A DNA stretch of 64,000 nucleotides from CAWAMR01 sp963783095 (GTDB lineage Bacteria; Planctomycetota; Planctomycetia; Gemmatales; Gemmataceae), in the NCBI GenBank assembly GCA_963783095.1, contig CAWAMR010000006.1, positions 186,001 to 250,000 of the forward strand, written 5' to 3'. The notes under the pieces were generated by a model, which saw only the letters and a list, made by a program, of their open reading frames with translations, did not search any database and was not told where the DNA came from. Numbering within the stretch: the stretch's first letter is position 1; the number at the start of each line of letters is the position of its first letter. Of this stretch, positions 9,265 through 20,362 are shown piece after piece. A program made the position numbers and the translations under genes.

Positions 9265-10919
9265 ATGTCCACCACTCCAACAACTACGGGTTCCTATCAA
9301 TACTTTCCCCCGCGCGGGGGCTTTCGCACCTTGGGCTGCCGGGAACGGTGCTCGCCCTTTGCGGTACTGCCCTCATTATTCTCTCCATGCCGTTTCATCA
9401 CATCGAGCATCAATGGCCCACCATGGCCAAAATGGGGCTGGTACTCGTAATGGTCATTGTTTTGTCGCTCTGGGCGATTTTTCTTTCCGGATTGCATCGT
9501 CTTCGGACAGCCCTTTGCCTGCTGGGGGCCGGGATTCTGGGTACTGCAATCATCACTGTCGATTTCGACGGCAACTTGAATCCCTCCTTTCAATTCCGTC
9601 GCTGGGTCACTCAGATGGTCGGGCTTAGCCACGACGATGATCTGAGGGACCAGCGCGAACAGCAAAAAAGCAATTTGCCCACGGTTGAGGTCGATCTCAC
9701 GCCAAAGCCCGGCGATTTTCCAGGCTATCGGGGCGCGGATCGGACGGGAGTGGTGCGAAATGGCAGAATCTCTCACGATTGGGCGGCAAACCCGCCGCGC
9801 GAACTCTGGAAGCAACTGGTCGGCGGGGGGTATGGTGCATTTGCCGTGGTGAATGATTTTCTATTCACCATCGAACAGCGCCGGGATCGGGATGCAGGCC
9901 GAGATGAGGAAACGGTCATCTGCTATCACGCCAGGTCAGGACGAGAACTCTGGGCTTATGGCTGGCCCTCCCGATTTGAAGAGACGCTTGGCGGTGTAGG
10001 ACCAAGGACCACTCCAACTGTGGTTGATGGCGAGGTCTATGCACTGGGTGCAAAGGGGCACTTTGTCTGTCTCGACGGCAAGACCGGCAAGCCGAAGTGG
10101 GAAGTGGAAACTCTTCGGGGGCGAAAGAATTTGCAATGGGGCGTGAGCGCTTCCCCGCTGGTACTGGATAAAATTGTCGTGGTGAATCCCGGCCCACCGG
10201 GTGCTTTGGCGGCCTATAATCGAACGACCGGCGAAGTTGTTTGGGCTGAAGGAAAGCATCAGGCAGGGTATTCCTCGCCGATGCTGGTCACGTTGGCCGG
10301 CGTCCAGCAGATCCTGCTATTCGACGGGCGCGGAATTGCCGGTTGTGATCCGCGCAACGGTAAAGAACTCTGGCGCATGACCTGGAAAACACAGGGCGAT
10401 GACGGCATCAATGTGGCCCAGCCGGTTGTCGTTGGCAAGGATCAGGTGTTTATCGCTTCGGCCTACGGCAGGGGCAGCGCGCTGCTTCGCATCAACAAAG
10501 ACGAGAATCAGCGGTGGTCCGTCGAGACGGTCTGGGACACCGAACGCGTCGCCATGCGCTGCAAGTTCAGCAGCCCGGTCATGCACCGTGGGTTCCTGTA
10601 CGGGCTGGATGATGGGCATCTCCAGTGCATTGATGTCGAGACCGGGAAAGTCCAATGGACCGACGGCCGATCGCCACGAGAAGCAACCGGCGCTTACAGT
10701 CACGGGCAAATTCTCTTGTGCGATGATCTGCTGGTGGTGTTGACGGAATATGGGGAAGTGGTGATCGTTGAGCCGACGCCGGAGAAGTTTCACGAGCTGG
10801 GGCGGTGGAGATTCCTCAAGGGGAACAAGACCTGGAATAACCCGGCGATTTCCGATGGGATCTTATACATCCGAAATCATGTAGAAATGGCCGCCATAGA
10901 CTTGCGTGCGAATCTCTGA
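9265..10919 (+). CDS. PQQ-like beta-propeller protein, membrane-anchored (apparent frameshift)
   Basis: Start at the ATG at 9265 (MSTTPTTTGSYQYFPPRGGF). A frameshift near 9333 joins this to the main frame at PGTVLALCGTALIIL. Three N-terminal membrane segments lie within the first 110 residues (LALCGTALIILSM, MGLVLVMVIVLSLWAIFL, ALCLLGAGILGTAIITV). The rest carries PQQ/quinoprotein-type propeller blades: VICYHARSGRELWAY, FVCLDGKTGKPKWEVE, LAAYNRTTGEVVWAEG, AGCDPRNGKELWRM and LQCIDVETGKVQWTD. The WRGxxxxGVV-type entry appears here as YRGADRTGVV. No PQQ-dehydrogenase active-site residues can be assigned, so this is a propeller scaffold of unknown role, probably facing the periplasm. Confidence 0.78.
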
Positions 10920-10956
10920 GTATTCGGCGTCAGTTGGCAATGGTTGGAGGCTGCTC

Positions 10957-12106
10957 ATGGCGTGGCTTGGGACGATCGCAGCAATAGCATTGATCGGCGT
11001 TGTATTCATTGATGCCTTCGAGGCGATGATTCTGCCCCGGCGCATTCGACACTCCTACCGCTTCGCGCGAATTTTCTACAGGGCCACCTGGTATCTGTGG
11101 AGGAAGTGGGCGCAATGGCTTTCGCCTGGAAGGAAACGGCAGGCCTTTCTCAGTATTTTCGGCCCCCTGTCCCTTTTTGCACTTTTCATCGTCTGGGCTG
11201 CGGGACTCATCACCGGCTTCGCACTGTTGCACTGGTCGCTCGACACAACGCTCAATGTTTCTCGCCCCATCGATTACGCCTTTACCGCTCATCTGTATTT
11301 GAGCGGGACGACATTCTTCACGCTGGGTTACGGCGATTTTGTGCCAATGGACGGGCTGGGTCGGGCGCTGAGCGTGACCGAAGCCGGCATCGGCTTCGGG
11401 TTCCTCGCCGTTGTTATCAGCTACCTTCCAGTACTCCATCAGGCGTTCTCTCGGCGTGAGATCGTCATTTCTTTGCTCGATGCCCGCGCCGGTTCACCTC
11501 CGAGCGCTGGTGAACTGCTGCGCAGGCTGGCCGATGCGCGAAGCCTGACCAGCCTTGGCTCCATGCTCGTCGAGTGGGAACGCTGGTCCGCCGAGTTGTT
11601 GGAGAGCCATTTGTCGTTTCCCGTCCTGCGCTTCTACCGTTCCCAGCACGATAACCAGTCCTGGGTCGGGGCGCTGACCACGATTCTCGATACGTCGGCA
11701 TTTCTCATTGCCGCTGTCGAAACATCGGACAGTTACCAGGCTCAATTGACCTTTGCAATGTCTCGACATGCCGCGGTGGACATGATGCTGGTCTCGCGCA
11801 TTCCGATGCGAATGCCCGAGTCGGATCGCCTGCCGGCTCTGGACCTGGCGCGGTTACGAGAATGGCTTCATTCGGCGGGGATTCCGCTGCGCGATGAGGC
11901 GAAAATGACAACGGCCCTAACCGAAATGCGCAGACTTCTATGAGCCGTTCGTCAATGCTCTGGCAAATGACCTTCACTTCGAGTTGCCACGGTTTGTACC
12001 GGCGAAACGCCCCGTCGATAACTGGCAGACCAGTCCCGGCATGGATCGTTCGCCCGGTCTAAGCGATCTCCAGGCGATCCGCGCCCGAGATGAACACTTT
12101 GACTAA
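10957..12106 (+). CDS. Two-TM potassium-channel-like protein (C-terminus frameshifted)
   Basis: The ATG at 10957 has GGAGG at 10946-10950; the ORF is open further upstream. Membrane segments: LGTIAAIALIGVVFIDAF, LSLFALFIVWAAGLITGF and GFGFLAVVISYLPVL. Between the last two sits a pore loop FTAHLYLSGTTFFTLGYGDF, with TLGYGD matching the K+ selectivity filter (TVGYGD). A soluble C-terminal domain follows. The frame closes at 11943, but the sequence continues sensibly in another frame (YEPFVNALANDLHFELPRF... to DEHFD) up to the TAA at 12104-12106, indicating an indel near 11938. The stop overlaps the convergent nitrilase stop. Confidence 0.78.
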
Positions 12107-12997
12107 CTACTCACCTGATCCCGAATGAGTTCCGCAAAAAGTTCCGGCCGGCGGGTTCGCAGCATGTAGTTCGCCAACGACCGTTCCCGCGCCAACTGAG
12201 CTGCGTTGAGCGTCGCGACGAGCATCTCCTCTTGAATCCGTTTCTCCTGGGTGCTGGCGATCAACTCGCCATCCGGCCCCCAGATCAGCGCTGCGCCCGC
12301 ATGGTGAGGCTGGTTTTCGCTGTCCTTTGGCCACTGATCGACATAACCAGCCCGGCCCGTTTGATCGGCAAGCATCGCAAAACAGGCGTTTTCTCGTGCT
12401 CGCAGTGCATATTTGGCGAAGAAATGGTGCGAATGATGCCGTGCAGCGGCCTCGCTTTCGGGCGTGTCATCCCACACCTTGAACCGGGCGGCGTGGGGCA
12501 TCAGAATCAATTCAGCGCCTCTGAGGGCAAGAATTCGGGCAATTTCCGGGAACTGGTTATCGTAGCAGATCGCCGTCCCGACTTTGCAGAAGCCGAGGTC
12601 GAACACCGGAATCTCTTTCCCACCCTTGTAGAGAAAAACCTCATCGCGCGAAAGGTGCAATTTGCGCCTGCTTGCCGATGAAGCCGTCTGGACCGACGAG
12701 AACCTGGGTGTTGAAAACGATGTCGCGTTCTTTCTCGCTCATCCCTGCGCTAATAACCAGTCGAAGGCGTTTAGCGATTTGCTCCAACTTGATGATGCTT
12801 GGACCGTCGGGTATCGATTCCGCAAGTTCCCAGGTATTTGGCGTGCAGTGACCGTGAATGACCAGTTCCGGAAACAGCACCAGCTCGGCACCCTGTCCCC
12901 GCGCCAGATCGCACCACAAGTCGATCCCCTGGAGGATGCGCTCAGGCTCCCCCAAAAACCCATTCATACTTACTGCCGCTACGCGGGTGGTTATCAT
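12103..12997 (-). CDS. Carbon-nitrogen hydrolase (nitrilase superfamily), frameshifted
   Basis: Hydrolyses a non-peptide C-N bond (amide or nitrile; substrate unknown) in the cytosol. The catalytic Glu-Lys-Cys triad is visible: E in LVLFPELVIHG, K in GKQRKLHLSRDE once the frames are joined, and C in VGTAICYDNQFPE. The N-terminal half lies in the frame starting at the ATG at 12997, and the C-terminal half in another frame from about 12660. Joining them at the lysine loop gives about 297 residues, a normal size. RARENACFAMLADQTG and the late AALIWGPDGELIA strand are standard for the family. It is convergent with the ion channel gene. Confidence 0.85.
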
Positions 12998-13095
12998 GAT
13001 CGGTTCCTATTGTTTTCGTCGGGTCTTCCGAATTCCATCATGCATCGCTTCGCGTAAACTGATAAAATCGAAACAGCCCCAAACGGAGATTCAAG

Positions 13096-13659
13096 ATGAT
13101 AGCCGCAATCAACCCCACGACGCAACCCTTGAGTTTACGGCAGCGTGTCGACGATGATCCTCTCTTCGAAATCATCGACGGACAATACGTGGAGTTACCT
13201 CCCAGGAGCATTCTTGCCAGCAGAGTTACCAGCAAACTTCACGGTTGCGTTGCAAATTATCTCATGGGCAAACCTATCGGTGAAACCTTGCTGGACGCTC
13301 TGTTCCGGCTCCCGTTGCCGGCGGATCGTAATCGTCGTCCTGATATGGCGGTAGTTTTGGCTGAGACTCTTGCACAGACTCGCGAGCAGCTGGGATCCGA
13401 TAATGCCTGGGCTATCGTTCCGGATTTAATGGTGGAAGTAGTCAGTCCGAGCGATCTGGCCGAGGAGGTTATGGAACGCATCAACGAGTACTTTGCCGCT
13501 GGAACTAAAGTGGTTTGGATCGTCTACCCCACACTTCGCCTGATCTATATCTACGACTCGCCGCGCCAGGTGCACATCTTGGGTGAGGCGGACGAATTGG
13601 ACGGCGGCAAGGTGCTGCCAGGTTTCCGCATTCCCATCCGTTCCTTGTTTCCGGCATAG
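13096..13659 (+). CDS. Uma2-family putative endonuclease
   Basis: 187 residues with the Uma2/DUF820 restriction-endonuclease-like fold. Seen: FEIIDGQYVELPP near residue 30, RRPDMAVV (the D of the PD-(D/E)xK core), PDLMVEVVSPSD (the E-x-V/I strand) and YFAAGTKVVWIVYP, with a late VLPGFRIPI. Genomes of planctomycetes and cyanobacteria carry many copies, and the biological role is unknown. The ATG at 13096 is the first start in frame and precedes the family N-terminus. It is divergent from the nitrilase gene, with about 100 bases between. Confidence 0.85.
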   Translation: MIAAINPTTQPLSLRQRVDDDPLFEIIDGQYVELPPRSILASRVTSKLHGCVANYLMGKPIGETLLDALFRLPLPADRNRRPDMAVVLAETLAQTREQLGSDNAWAIVPDLMVEVVSPSDLAEEVMERINEYFAAGTKVVWIVYPTLRLIYIYDSPRQVHILGEADELDGGKVLPGFRIPIRSLFPA

Positions 13660-13704
13660 TCAGGTGGGTGAAACTGCATTCCCGACGACTTCGGCTGATG
13701 CTCA

Positions 13705-15476
13705 TCAGATGAGTTCGACAAACTCCCGGAGGCGGCTGACTGCTTGCGCCAGTCCCTCTTTTTCATCCGATTACTTCTTGACCGGCTTGCCGGTTTCGGC
13801 GTGATACCGCGGAAGCGAAAGGACCATTGATGTCCGAACCGATAGAAAGTTTCCCGCCAACACCAAGAATCGATCGGATTCAGCGCTCCAGTATATGCAC
13901 GGGTAATCCTTGTCGTCGAAAAGCTCTGGCTCGATGTGGATGTATGTGCCGTCCATTGGAAAATAGAGCTTCGCAACATCGCCGTCGTCGTTGTTTCCTT
14001 CCTTGAGAAGAAGGCTTCCGTCAGGCCCCGTTCCGATGGACATAATGTTTGACCATTTATTCACATGGGAAACCGCCGTGCCGTTGCGATGGATCTCGAA
14101 CAGCCGGCACTCAGACAGATAGAAAAATCCATCCGGACCAGCACAGGCATAAGTCCAGTCAGCTTGGGAAGATTTCGCTCGCATGATGAACTGCTTCTCG
14201 AATTGATCCCCAATCAACTCATAGCCGTCTCCATCCCAGAGCAGAACGTCGCTGCCATCAGCAAGGTGAATGATCCCCGTTACCGGAGTCTCGACCCAGC
14301 CGGGAAGTGCTGATGGTCCGGCCAGCACAGCGGGCAGACCGGCGAGTGGCTTCCAACTCTTGCCTTCGAGCCAGAGTGGGCATGGCACCACGTCGCCTAC
14401 TTTCAAATTCGATTGTGGGTCTGGATATACAACCGGTCGATTACCCACGAATCCGCCATCACGGACGCTTTGCGGTTCTAATTTGCTTTGCTTTGAAAAT
14501 AACCTCGCCCAAAAGCCCGCACCTTTGACGAGGAGAGGAAATTCGCCATCGACTTTGCCGGACAGGTCCGAGAAAAGGCGAGGACAAAATGTTCGCGGGG
14601 ACGCATCAGCGTTGGTTTCGGAGAAGAGTAGCCAGCGACCGTCGCGCGAGTAATCCAAATGAGAAGCGAATTCGGGAAGGGAATAGACGAGCCGGGGCGG
14701 CCAAACGGACATGTCCCAGAAATTCGTCACGAAAGGATCGTAATCCGCGGAAATCAACCATCGACCGCGAGTTTTGCAGCCGAGAGAGCGGAAATGTCCT
14801 GAAACCGGTGCTTCTTCGACGCTTTGATTTGTCGTCCCCGGCTCGTTTCCTAGGTAACTCGCGATCATAAGTTTCGGATCGCCTGCCGACTGACCCGTCA
14901 TCGGAATCGCGAGATCGGTTGCTTCCCAGTAAGCCAGATTGTTTGTGACCGCAGCCCGCAAAATTCGCAGAAGTCCCTTAAATTTACGCTGGTCCCCTTT
15001 TTTGAAATTGGCGATCACCTTTTCGGCCCAGGCAAGAACTTCCGAAACATGGTCCGAAGGGATATAGACGCCTGTTGAATAATTTCCGGCGAACCAGGTC
15101 GGGAAACGACCGGCCAGCGATGGGTATTTTGCCACAACCTCGGCAAAAAGAGATTCGGGAGAAAACGCGAACTCTTCGGGATACTCGACCGAAGTATTTT
15201 CTCCTTGTTCTTGCCACATACACAGAGCAAATCCGCGTTCATATTGATGGGGCAATGAACGGCGCTGAACATCACGGCAAGCTGGCATACCAGAGAAGCA
15301 GCTTCTTCCGGATCGCCATTTTCCAGTGAATTTCGCACAATGTCCCAGTTCTTTGCCGCATCTTTTACCACTCGATCCAATGCGGTTTCCGCCTGTGTTC
15401 TTCCGAGCAACCAAGGCACGAATTCGTCACGAATTGCTTGCTCATTCACGAGGTGCAGAGTGCAGTCAAATCCCAT
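13705..15476 (-). CDS. Hypothetical protein with C-terminal propeller-like repeats (frameshift and in-frame stop)
   Basis: The N-terminus MGFDCTLHLVNEQAIRDEFVPW starts at the ATG at 15476 and shifts frame near 15230 into the larger frame (LCMWQEQGENTSVEYPEEFAF). Residues beyond about 270 have short beta-rich blocks with WD/NHL-like character (HLDYSRDGRWLLFSE, TYACAGPDGFFYL, IGTGPDGSLLL). The main frame stops with TAA at 13771-13773 after GKPVKK, yet the same frame continues with SDEKEGLAQAVSRLREF to a TGA at 13705. This looks like a natural helical tail, so the TAA may be an error or a recent nonsense mutation. I do not recognise a characterised family; it resembles lineage-type planctomycete proteins. 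Confidence 0.55.
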
Positions 15477-15553
15477 GATTCCGAATTCCCATGAATTGGC
15501 AGAATGGTTACAAGCATGACGTGCGATACTGAATCCTTAAGCCATGCTGCTTT

Positions 15554-18055
15554 CTACTCCCGCGTGATGAATTCATCCAGATTCAACAACACCCGCGCCA
15601 CCATTACCCAGGCCGCTTTTTCCTTCGCGGATTCATCGCCTTTCGATCCCGCCGATTCTGCTTTCTGGGCATTCAAGAACGCTTCCAATCGTTTCAGTTC
15701 CCGATCGCTTGCCTCCCGCGCCAGACATAACCGAAACGCATACTTCAAGCGATCTCGATCAGCTCCCTTGGCTTCTTTCAATACTCGTGTCGCAAGCCCC
15801 TGGGCGTATTCATAGAAGCCCGTATCGTTCAGCAGCGTCAAGGCCTGAAGGGGGGTGTTGGATCGGTTGCGACGAGTACAGGTTGTCGTCGAGTCGGGCG
15901 CATCAAAAACGATCAAGGCAGGATGAGGGGCCGAGCGCCAGAAATAAGTATACATGCCGCGACGATAGCGTTCCGGGCCGTTGCTGGGCTTCCACCCCTT
16001 GTCAATTTGCGTAAATCGATACGTTCCGTCCGGCTGCGGTGGAAACACACTGGGACCGCCGACTTCATTCATGAGCAAACCGCTGGCGGCCAGGCTGACG
16101 TCGCGGACGATCTCCGCATTGACGCGGAGCCGGCTCTGCCGGGCCAGTAACTGATTGCGCGCATCGACGAGGTTGAGATCGGGCCGGGCCTTCGACGTTT
16201 GGCGATAGGTCGAGGACAGGACCAGCAATCGGTGCATCGCCTTCATCGACCATTTTTTCTGAACGAATTCCGAGGCGAGCCAGTCGAGCAATTCGGGATG
16301 AGTGGGCGGCCTGCCTTGCGATCCGAAATCGTTCTCGGTCTCGACGATGCCGACGCCAAACAATTGCGCCCATATTCGGTTGACAGCAACGCGCACTGCC
16401 AGCGGATTCTCCCCGGAAACCAACCAGCGCGCCAGATCCAATCGATTGGCCGCTCGGGTCGGCTTTGCCGAAGAGAACACGCCGGGAACCGCAGCGCTGA
16501 CCGGAATGCCTTTGCGCAGGTAATCGCCGCCCAGAAATACGTTCGTCATTCTCGGCGACTTGCGTTCTTTCAGAACCATCGTGGTGACGACATGAGGCTC
16601 ATTTTTCTTGATGGCGTCGCGCTCTTTCTCGAGTCTTAAACGGGTTGTCAGCAAGTGTGCATGAACGGCTGCACCGAACGGATTCATGAGTCCGCCGACG
16701 ACATGGCGCGTTTGATCGTTGCGCCGATAAGCAGTTTCGAGCGTTTGAATTTGCTTGGCATTTCGGCCGTTCACGGCGACTTCAAAGAGCATTTGAATCG
16801 CTTTGGGAAGCTTGCGCGGGATTCATCGGTGATGCCGCGCTCCCATTTTTCCACTCGTTCCGGAGTCGTGGGATCGAGGTATTTCAACGATTTGTCGACG
16901 CGAGAAAGTTTGGCAAGGAAGTCGTTGTACACTCGTTCCTCTTCCGGGGTCAGAATATTGATGGTCGGCTCATCGCAGTTGTTGAAAAAGGCAAAAAACT
17001 GGTAGAAATCGCGCTGACTGATCGGATCGAACTTGTGATCGTGACACTGGGCACAACCCACCGTCAGGCCGAGCCAAACCGCGCCGGTCGTGTTGACCCG
17101 GTCGATGATCGAGTCGACGCGAAACTGCTCCAGATCGATGCCGCCTTCCTGGTTGAACATGGTGTTGCGATGAAAGCCGGTGGCGATTTTTTGCTCGGTG
17201 GTCGGGTTTGGCAACAGGTCGCCAGCCAGTTGCTCGATCGTGAACTGATCGAAGGGCATGTCCTTATTGAATGCGTTGATGACCCAGTCGCGATATTTCC
17301 AGATCGAACGAGAGGAATCAATGCTATAGCCGTTGGAATCGGCGTAGCGTGCCAGATCGAGCCAATTTCGCGCCTGCATCTCGCCATAGTGGGGTGAAGC
17401 AAGCAGGCGATCGACGAGGCGTTCGTAGGCATCCGGTCGTGTGTCGCTCAAAAACGCATCGACTTCCGCGATCGTCGGGGGTAAACCCAGCAAATCGAGA
17501 GTGAGCCGGCGTATCAGCGTCGCTCTGTCGGCATCCGGGGACGGCGCGAGATGCTCTTTCTGAAGGCGCAAGGATGAAACGGTCGATGGAGTTCCTGGCC
17601 CAGTTGCCATATTTCACGTCTGGAACCGGGGGACGCCGAACCGTCTGGAACGACCAGTGCTTACTTTTCACTTCACGAACGGTTTCTTCCTTATCGGGCC
17701 CGACCGCTCCTTCATCGATCCAGCGCTGAACCAGGGCAATGTCGGCACCGCCCAAGTGAATCTCCCCCTCCGGCGGCATCTTGGCGACACTCTTTTTGTT
17801 TCCAAGAAGGGCGTGAATGATTTTGCTTTCCGAACTCTTCTTGGGAACGAGAATCGCGCCGGAATCACTGCCCTTGCGTATGCCCGCGTAGGAATCGAGC
17901 CTTAGACTGCTTTTGGATTTCTGGGGGCCGTGACAGGCAATGCAATGTTTCGCGAAGATGTTTTTCACGACCTGGTAAGGGACAGGCTCCGCTGCAAACA
18001 GCGAGGAACCATTCAAGGCAAACAAGGTGATTGTGGTAAGAAGCACACGCTTCAT
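15554..18055 (-). CDS. PSCyt1-DUF1549-DUF1553 (PSD1) protein, two apparent frameshifts
   Basis: Exported planctomycete-type protein of about 830 residues. A signal peptide (LLTTITLFALNGSSLFA) is followed by a c-type heme motif CIACHG in the PSCyt1 domain. Next comes PSCyt2/DUF1549: LIRRLTLDLLGLPPT, NWLDLARYADSNGY, CAQCHDHKFDPI. Then PSD1/DUF1553: RLDLARWLVSGENPLAVRVAVNRIWAQLFG, RPPTHPELLDWLA, and RRNRSNTPLQALTLLND. The reading shifts frame near 17575 (SIDRFILA joins LQKEHLAPSPD) and near 16790. Members probably act on polysaccharides or other periplasmic substrates, but the reaction is not established. The DUF1501 gene that usually accompanies this family is absent here. Confidence 0.9.
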
Positions 18056-18339
18056 GGTTGACGTCCGCTAGAAATTTATCGGGCGAAGGAGGGAATCGCA
18101 GCGCGCTGGCAGGATATAAATAGGATACAGGATTTCCAGCAAGGATCGCAAACGGAAATTGTCTTGAGAATCCACAACCCAAGATCGACATTTTCCCTTG
18201 CCCTGGACACTGGAGAACCCGATAACTAATCAATAGGTGTAATTAACTCCCTGTGCCGGCTCATCTTCGTGTAGTGTAACACGAATCGAACCGTGTCGCG
18301 GGTAAGTCCTGATCTTTGGATAAAAGGAACTGCTCTCTC

Positions 18340-18660
18340 ATGGCTCACATCGTCACCGCTCCATGTCACGATTGCAAGTACACCGATTGCTGTGTCGTTT
18401 GCCCGGTCGAGTGCTTCTACCAAGACGAAATGATGCTGTACATCGACCCGCAGGATTGCATTGACTGCGAAGCCTGCGTGCCCGAATGTCCCGTCGAAGC
18501 CATTTTCCACCAGGACAAACGATCCGATAACATCGCTGCTGCTGAATGGGACAAATACATCCAGCTCAACGCCGACCGCTGCGCCGACCTGAAAAACTCA
18601 GGCGGGCACATCACCGAGAAGCAAGATCCCAAAGAGGGTCCGGAGTGCAAGAAGAAGTAG
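18340..18660 (+). CDS. FdxA-type ferredoxin with 3Fe-4S and 4Fe-4S clusters
   Basis: 106 residues from the ATG at 18340 (AAAAGGA upstream at 18322-18328). The N-terminal cysteines CHDCKYTDCCVVCPVECF fit the seven-iron ferredoxin pattern, and CIDCEACVPECPVEAI is a complete 4Fe-4S motif (CxxCxxCxxxCP). The Lys/Glu-rich C-terminal tail is usual for the family. It is a soluble one-electron carrier; its redox partner cannot be read from the context. It is divergent from the DUF1549/DUF1553 gene, with 280 bases between, and followed by a repeat-filled spacer. Confidence 0.9.
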   Translation: MAHIVTAPCHDCKYTDCCVVCPVECFYQDEMMLYIDPQDCIDCEACVPECPVEAIFHQDKRSDNIAAAEWDKYIQLNADRCADLKNSGGHITEKQDPKEGPECKKK

Positions 18661-18777
18661 TCCGCTGCAATCGTCGGCCTGGGGTCGGGTTTGTCAAATC
18701 CCGAGGAGCGGAAACATGGGCTCCTTTCCCCTTGGCTGACTATTACCCACAAATTGAAAAGTGCGCGAGCACTGATC

Positions 18778-18975
18778 CCCTCTCCCCTGTACTCAGGGGA
18801 GAGGGTTAGGGTGAGGGGCGAAACCTTCAACCTTGTACGACCCGTCTTATTTGGTGGAAGGCACTTCCCCTCACCCTAACCCTCTCCCCTGAGTACAGGG
18901 GAGAGGGAATTAGCGCTTGCCCGTCTCCCTCTCCGCTTGTGGGTAATAGCCAGAGCCAGGGGGAGAGGGGGAAAG
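18778..18975. repeat. CCCTCTCCCC-type inverted repeat block
   Basis: The 384-base spacer between the ferredoxin gene and hemH contains CCCTCTCCCCTGTACTCAGG at 18778-18797, continuing into a GAGGGTTAGGGTGAGGGG arm. Its complement CCCTCACCCTAACCCTCTCC follows at about 18869-18888. A third arm ends in GGGGGAGAGG near 18960-18970, and ATTACCCACAA near 18742 pairs with TTGTGGGTAAT near 18939. Nothing in the spacer looks coding. This CCCTCACCCTAACCCTC word is known as a dispersed repeat in many bacteria. Confidence 0.8.
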
Positions 18976-19044
18976 ACTTGATGCCCCGCTCAAATCTTTG
19001 CCCGCCGCGAAGATTTTGGAAGTTAGGAAGTACAGATCACCTCC

Positions 19045-20019
19045 ATGACCGGCATTCTTCTCATTCAACTTGGCACGCCGGACGAACCGACGACGCCTGC
19101 GCTACGTTCCTATCTTCGCCAGTTTCTAAGCGATCGCCGAGTCATTGAGGCCCCCCGTCTTCTGTGGTGGCTCATCCTGCACCTGAGCATCTTGCGCAAA
19201 CGGCCCCAGGAGTCGGCAGCAAAATATCAGCGTATCTGGGACTCGAACACAGGCTCGCCCCTGATGCACTACACCAAACGGCAGACTGAACTATTGCAAG
19301 CGGCAATACCGCACGTTCCGGTACGATTTGGAATGCAGGTCGGCAATCCTGCCGTCGGCGCTGTCGTCCGCGAGATGATCCGTTCGGGGATCGATCGGCT
19401 GGTGGTGCTGCCGATGTACCCCCAATATTCTGCCACTACTTTCGCCTCCGCAACCGATGCACTTTTCACGACACTCCTGAAAGAACGTCGAGTACCGGCA
19501 CTGCGCATTGTGCCGCCCTACTACGACCATCCAGCATACTTGGACGCAATGACGACCGTCATCAAGGAAGAACTGGGCAACCTGATCTGGGAGCCGGAAC
19601 ACTACATTTACAGTTTTCATGGCCTGCCTCAAGTATACGCCCAGCGCGGCGATCCCTATCCACGGCAAGTGGTGCAAACGACTCGTGGGCTTCAGCAACG
19701 ACTCCAATTCCCAAAGGGTCGATGGACGCAAACCTATCAATCCCGCTTCGGCAGAAGCGAATGGCTCAAACCCTATACCGATGATGTGCTGGGAAAGCTC
19801 GCCAAACGAGGCGTGAAGCGGGTTTTCGTGGCCCTGCCGGGCTTCACGTCGGACTGTCTCGAAACGCTCGACGAAATCGGGCACGAGTCGTCCACACACT
19901 TCAAGGCATGCGGTGGAGAATTGCTGCACGCCTGCAAGTGCCTGAACGATCATCCAGCCTGGATCGACGCCATGAAACGAATCATGCTGGAAGAAGGGGC
20001 AGGGTGGATCAAGGAATAG
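19045..20019 (+). CDS. hemH: Ferrochelatase
   Basis: Inserts Fe2+ into protoporphyrin (or coproporphyrin) at the end of haem synthesis. 324 residues, the usual size. The start MTGILLIQLGTPDEP matches the family. PMYPQYSATTFAS and YSFHGLPQVYAQRGDPY hold the conserved metal-site histidine (HGLP). QTYQSRFGRSEWLKPYT and PGFTSDCLETLDEI (the conserved Glu) complete the signature. The haem made here is plausibly used by the CxxCH proteins in this window, but that link is inference. It is a single gene between two repeat spacers. Confidence 0.95.
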   Translation: MTGILLIQLGTPDEPTTPALRSYLRQFLSDRRVIEAPRLLWWLILHLSILRKRPQESAAKYQRIWDSNTGSPLMHYTKRQTELLQAAIPHVPVRFGMQVGNPAVGAVVREMIRSGIDRLVVLPMYPQYSATTFASATDALFTTLLKERRVPALRIVPPYYDHPAYLDAMTTVIKEELGNLIWEPEHYIYSFHGLPQVYAQRGDPYPRQVVQTTRGLQQRLQFPKGRWTQTYQSRFGRSEWLKPYTDDVLGKLAKRGVKRVFVALPGFTSDCLETLDEIGHESSTHFKACGGELLHACKCLNDHPAWIDAMKRIMLEEGAGWIKE

Positions 20020-20020
20020 T

Positions 20021-20155
20021 GGTCAGTGAATAGTGGTCAGTGGTCAGAAAATGCAAAGACAACTGCGGTGATGGTATTGGTATTTACTGACCACTGACCA
20101 CTGTTCACTGACCACTATTCCTTGACCACTGACCACTATTCACTGACCAGTCTTT
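20021..20155. repeat. GGTCAGTG direct and inverted repeats
   Basis: After hemH the words AGTGGTCAGTGAATAGTGGTCAGTGGTCAG (two overlapping copies, 20019-20048) occur in one orientation. The complement CTGACCACTGACCACTGTTC and similar words occur several times at 20088-20155. The halves can pair into a long hairpin that may end hemH transcription. The rest of the 343-base spacer (20156-20362) shows no gene. Confidence 0.8.
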
Positions 20156-20362
20156 GGAATTTTCTGCCGGTTCTATCAATTATTCCGTTTCGTGAGATGA
20201 CAGAGCTTGGGCAAGTCATCGGTGTAACTCCGAAGATGATGACGGCCGGTACAACGCATCCAGAAATCAACATAGGATAATGTTGACATATCTTTGCTTC
20301 TGCAATCATATATATCCAAACGCTTTGATTTTCAGGCAAATTCGGTTCATTTGGGAGAGCCG

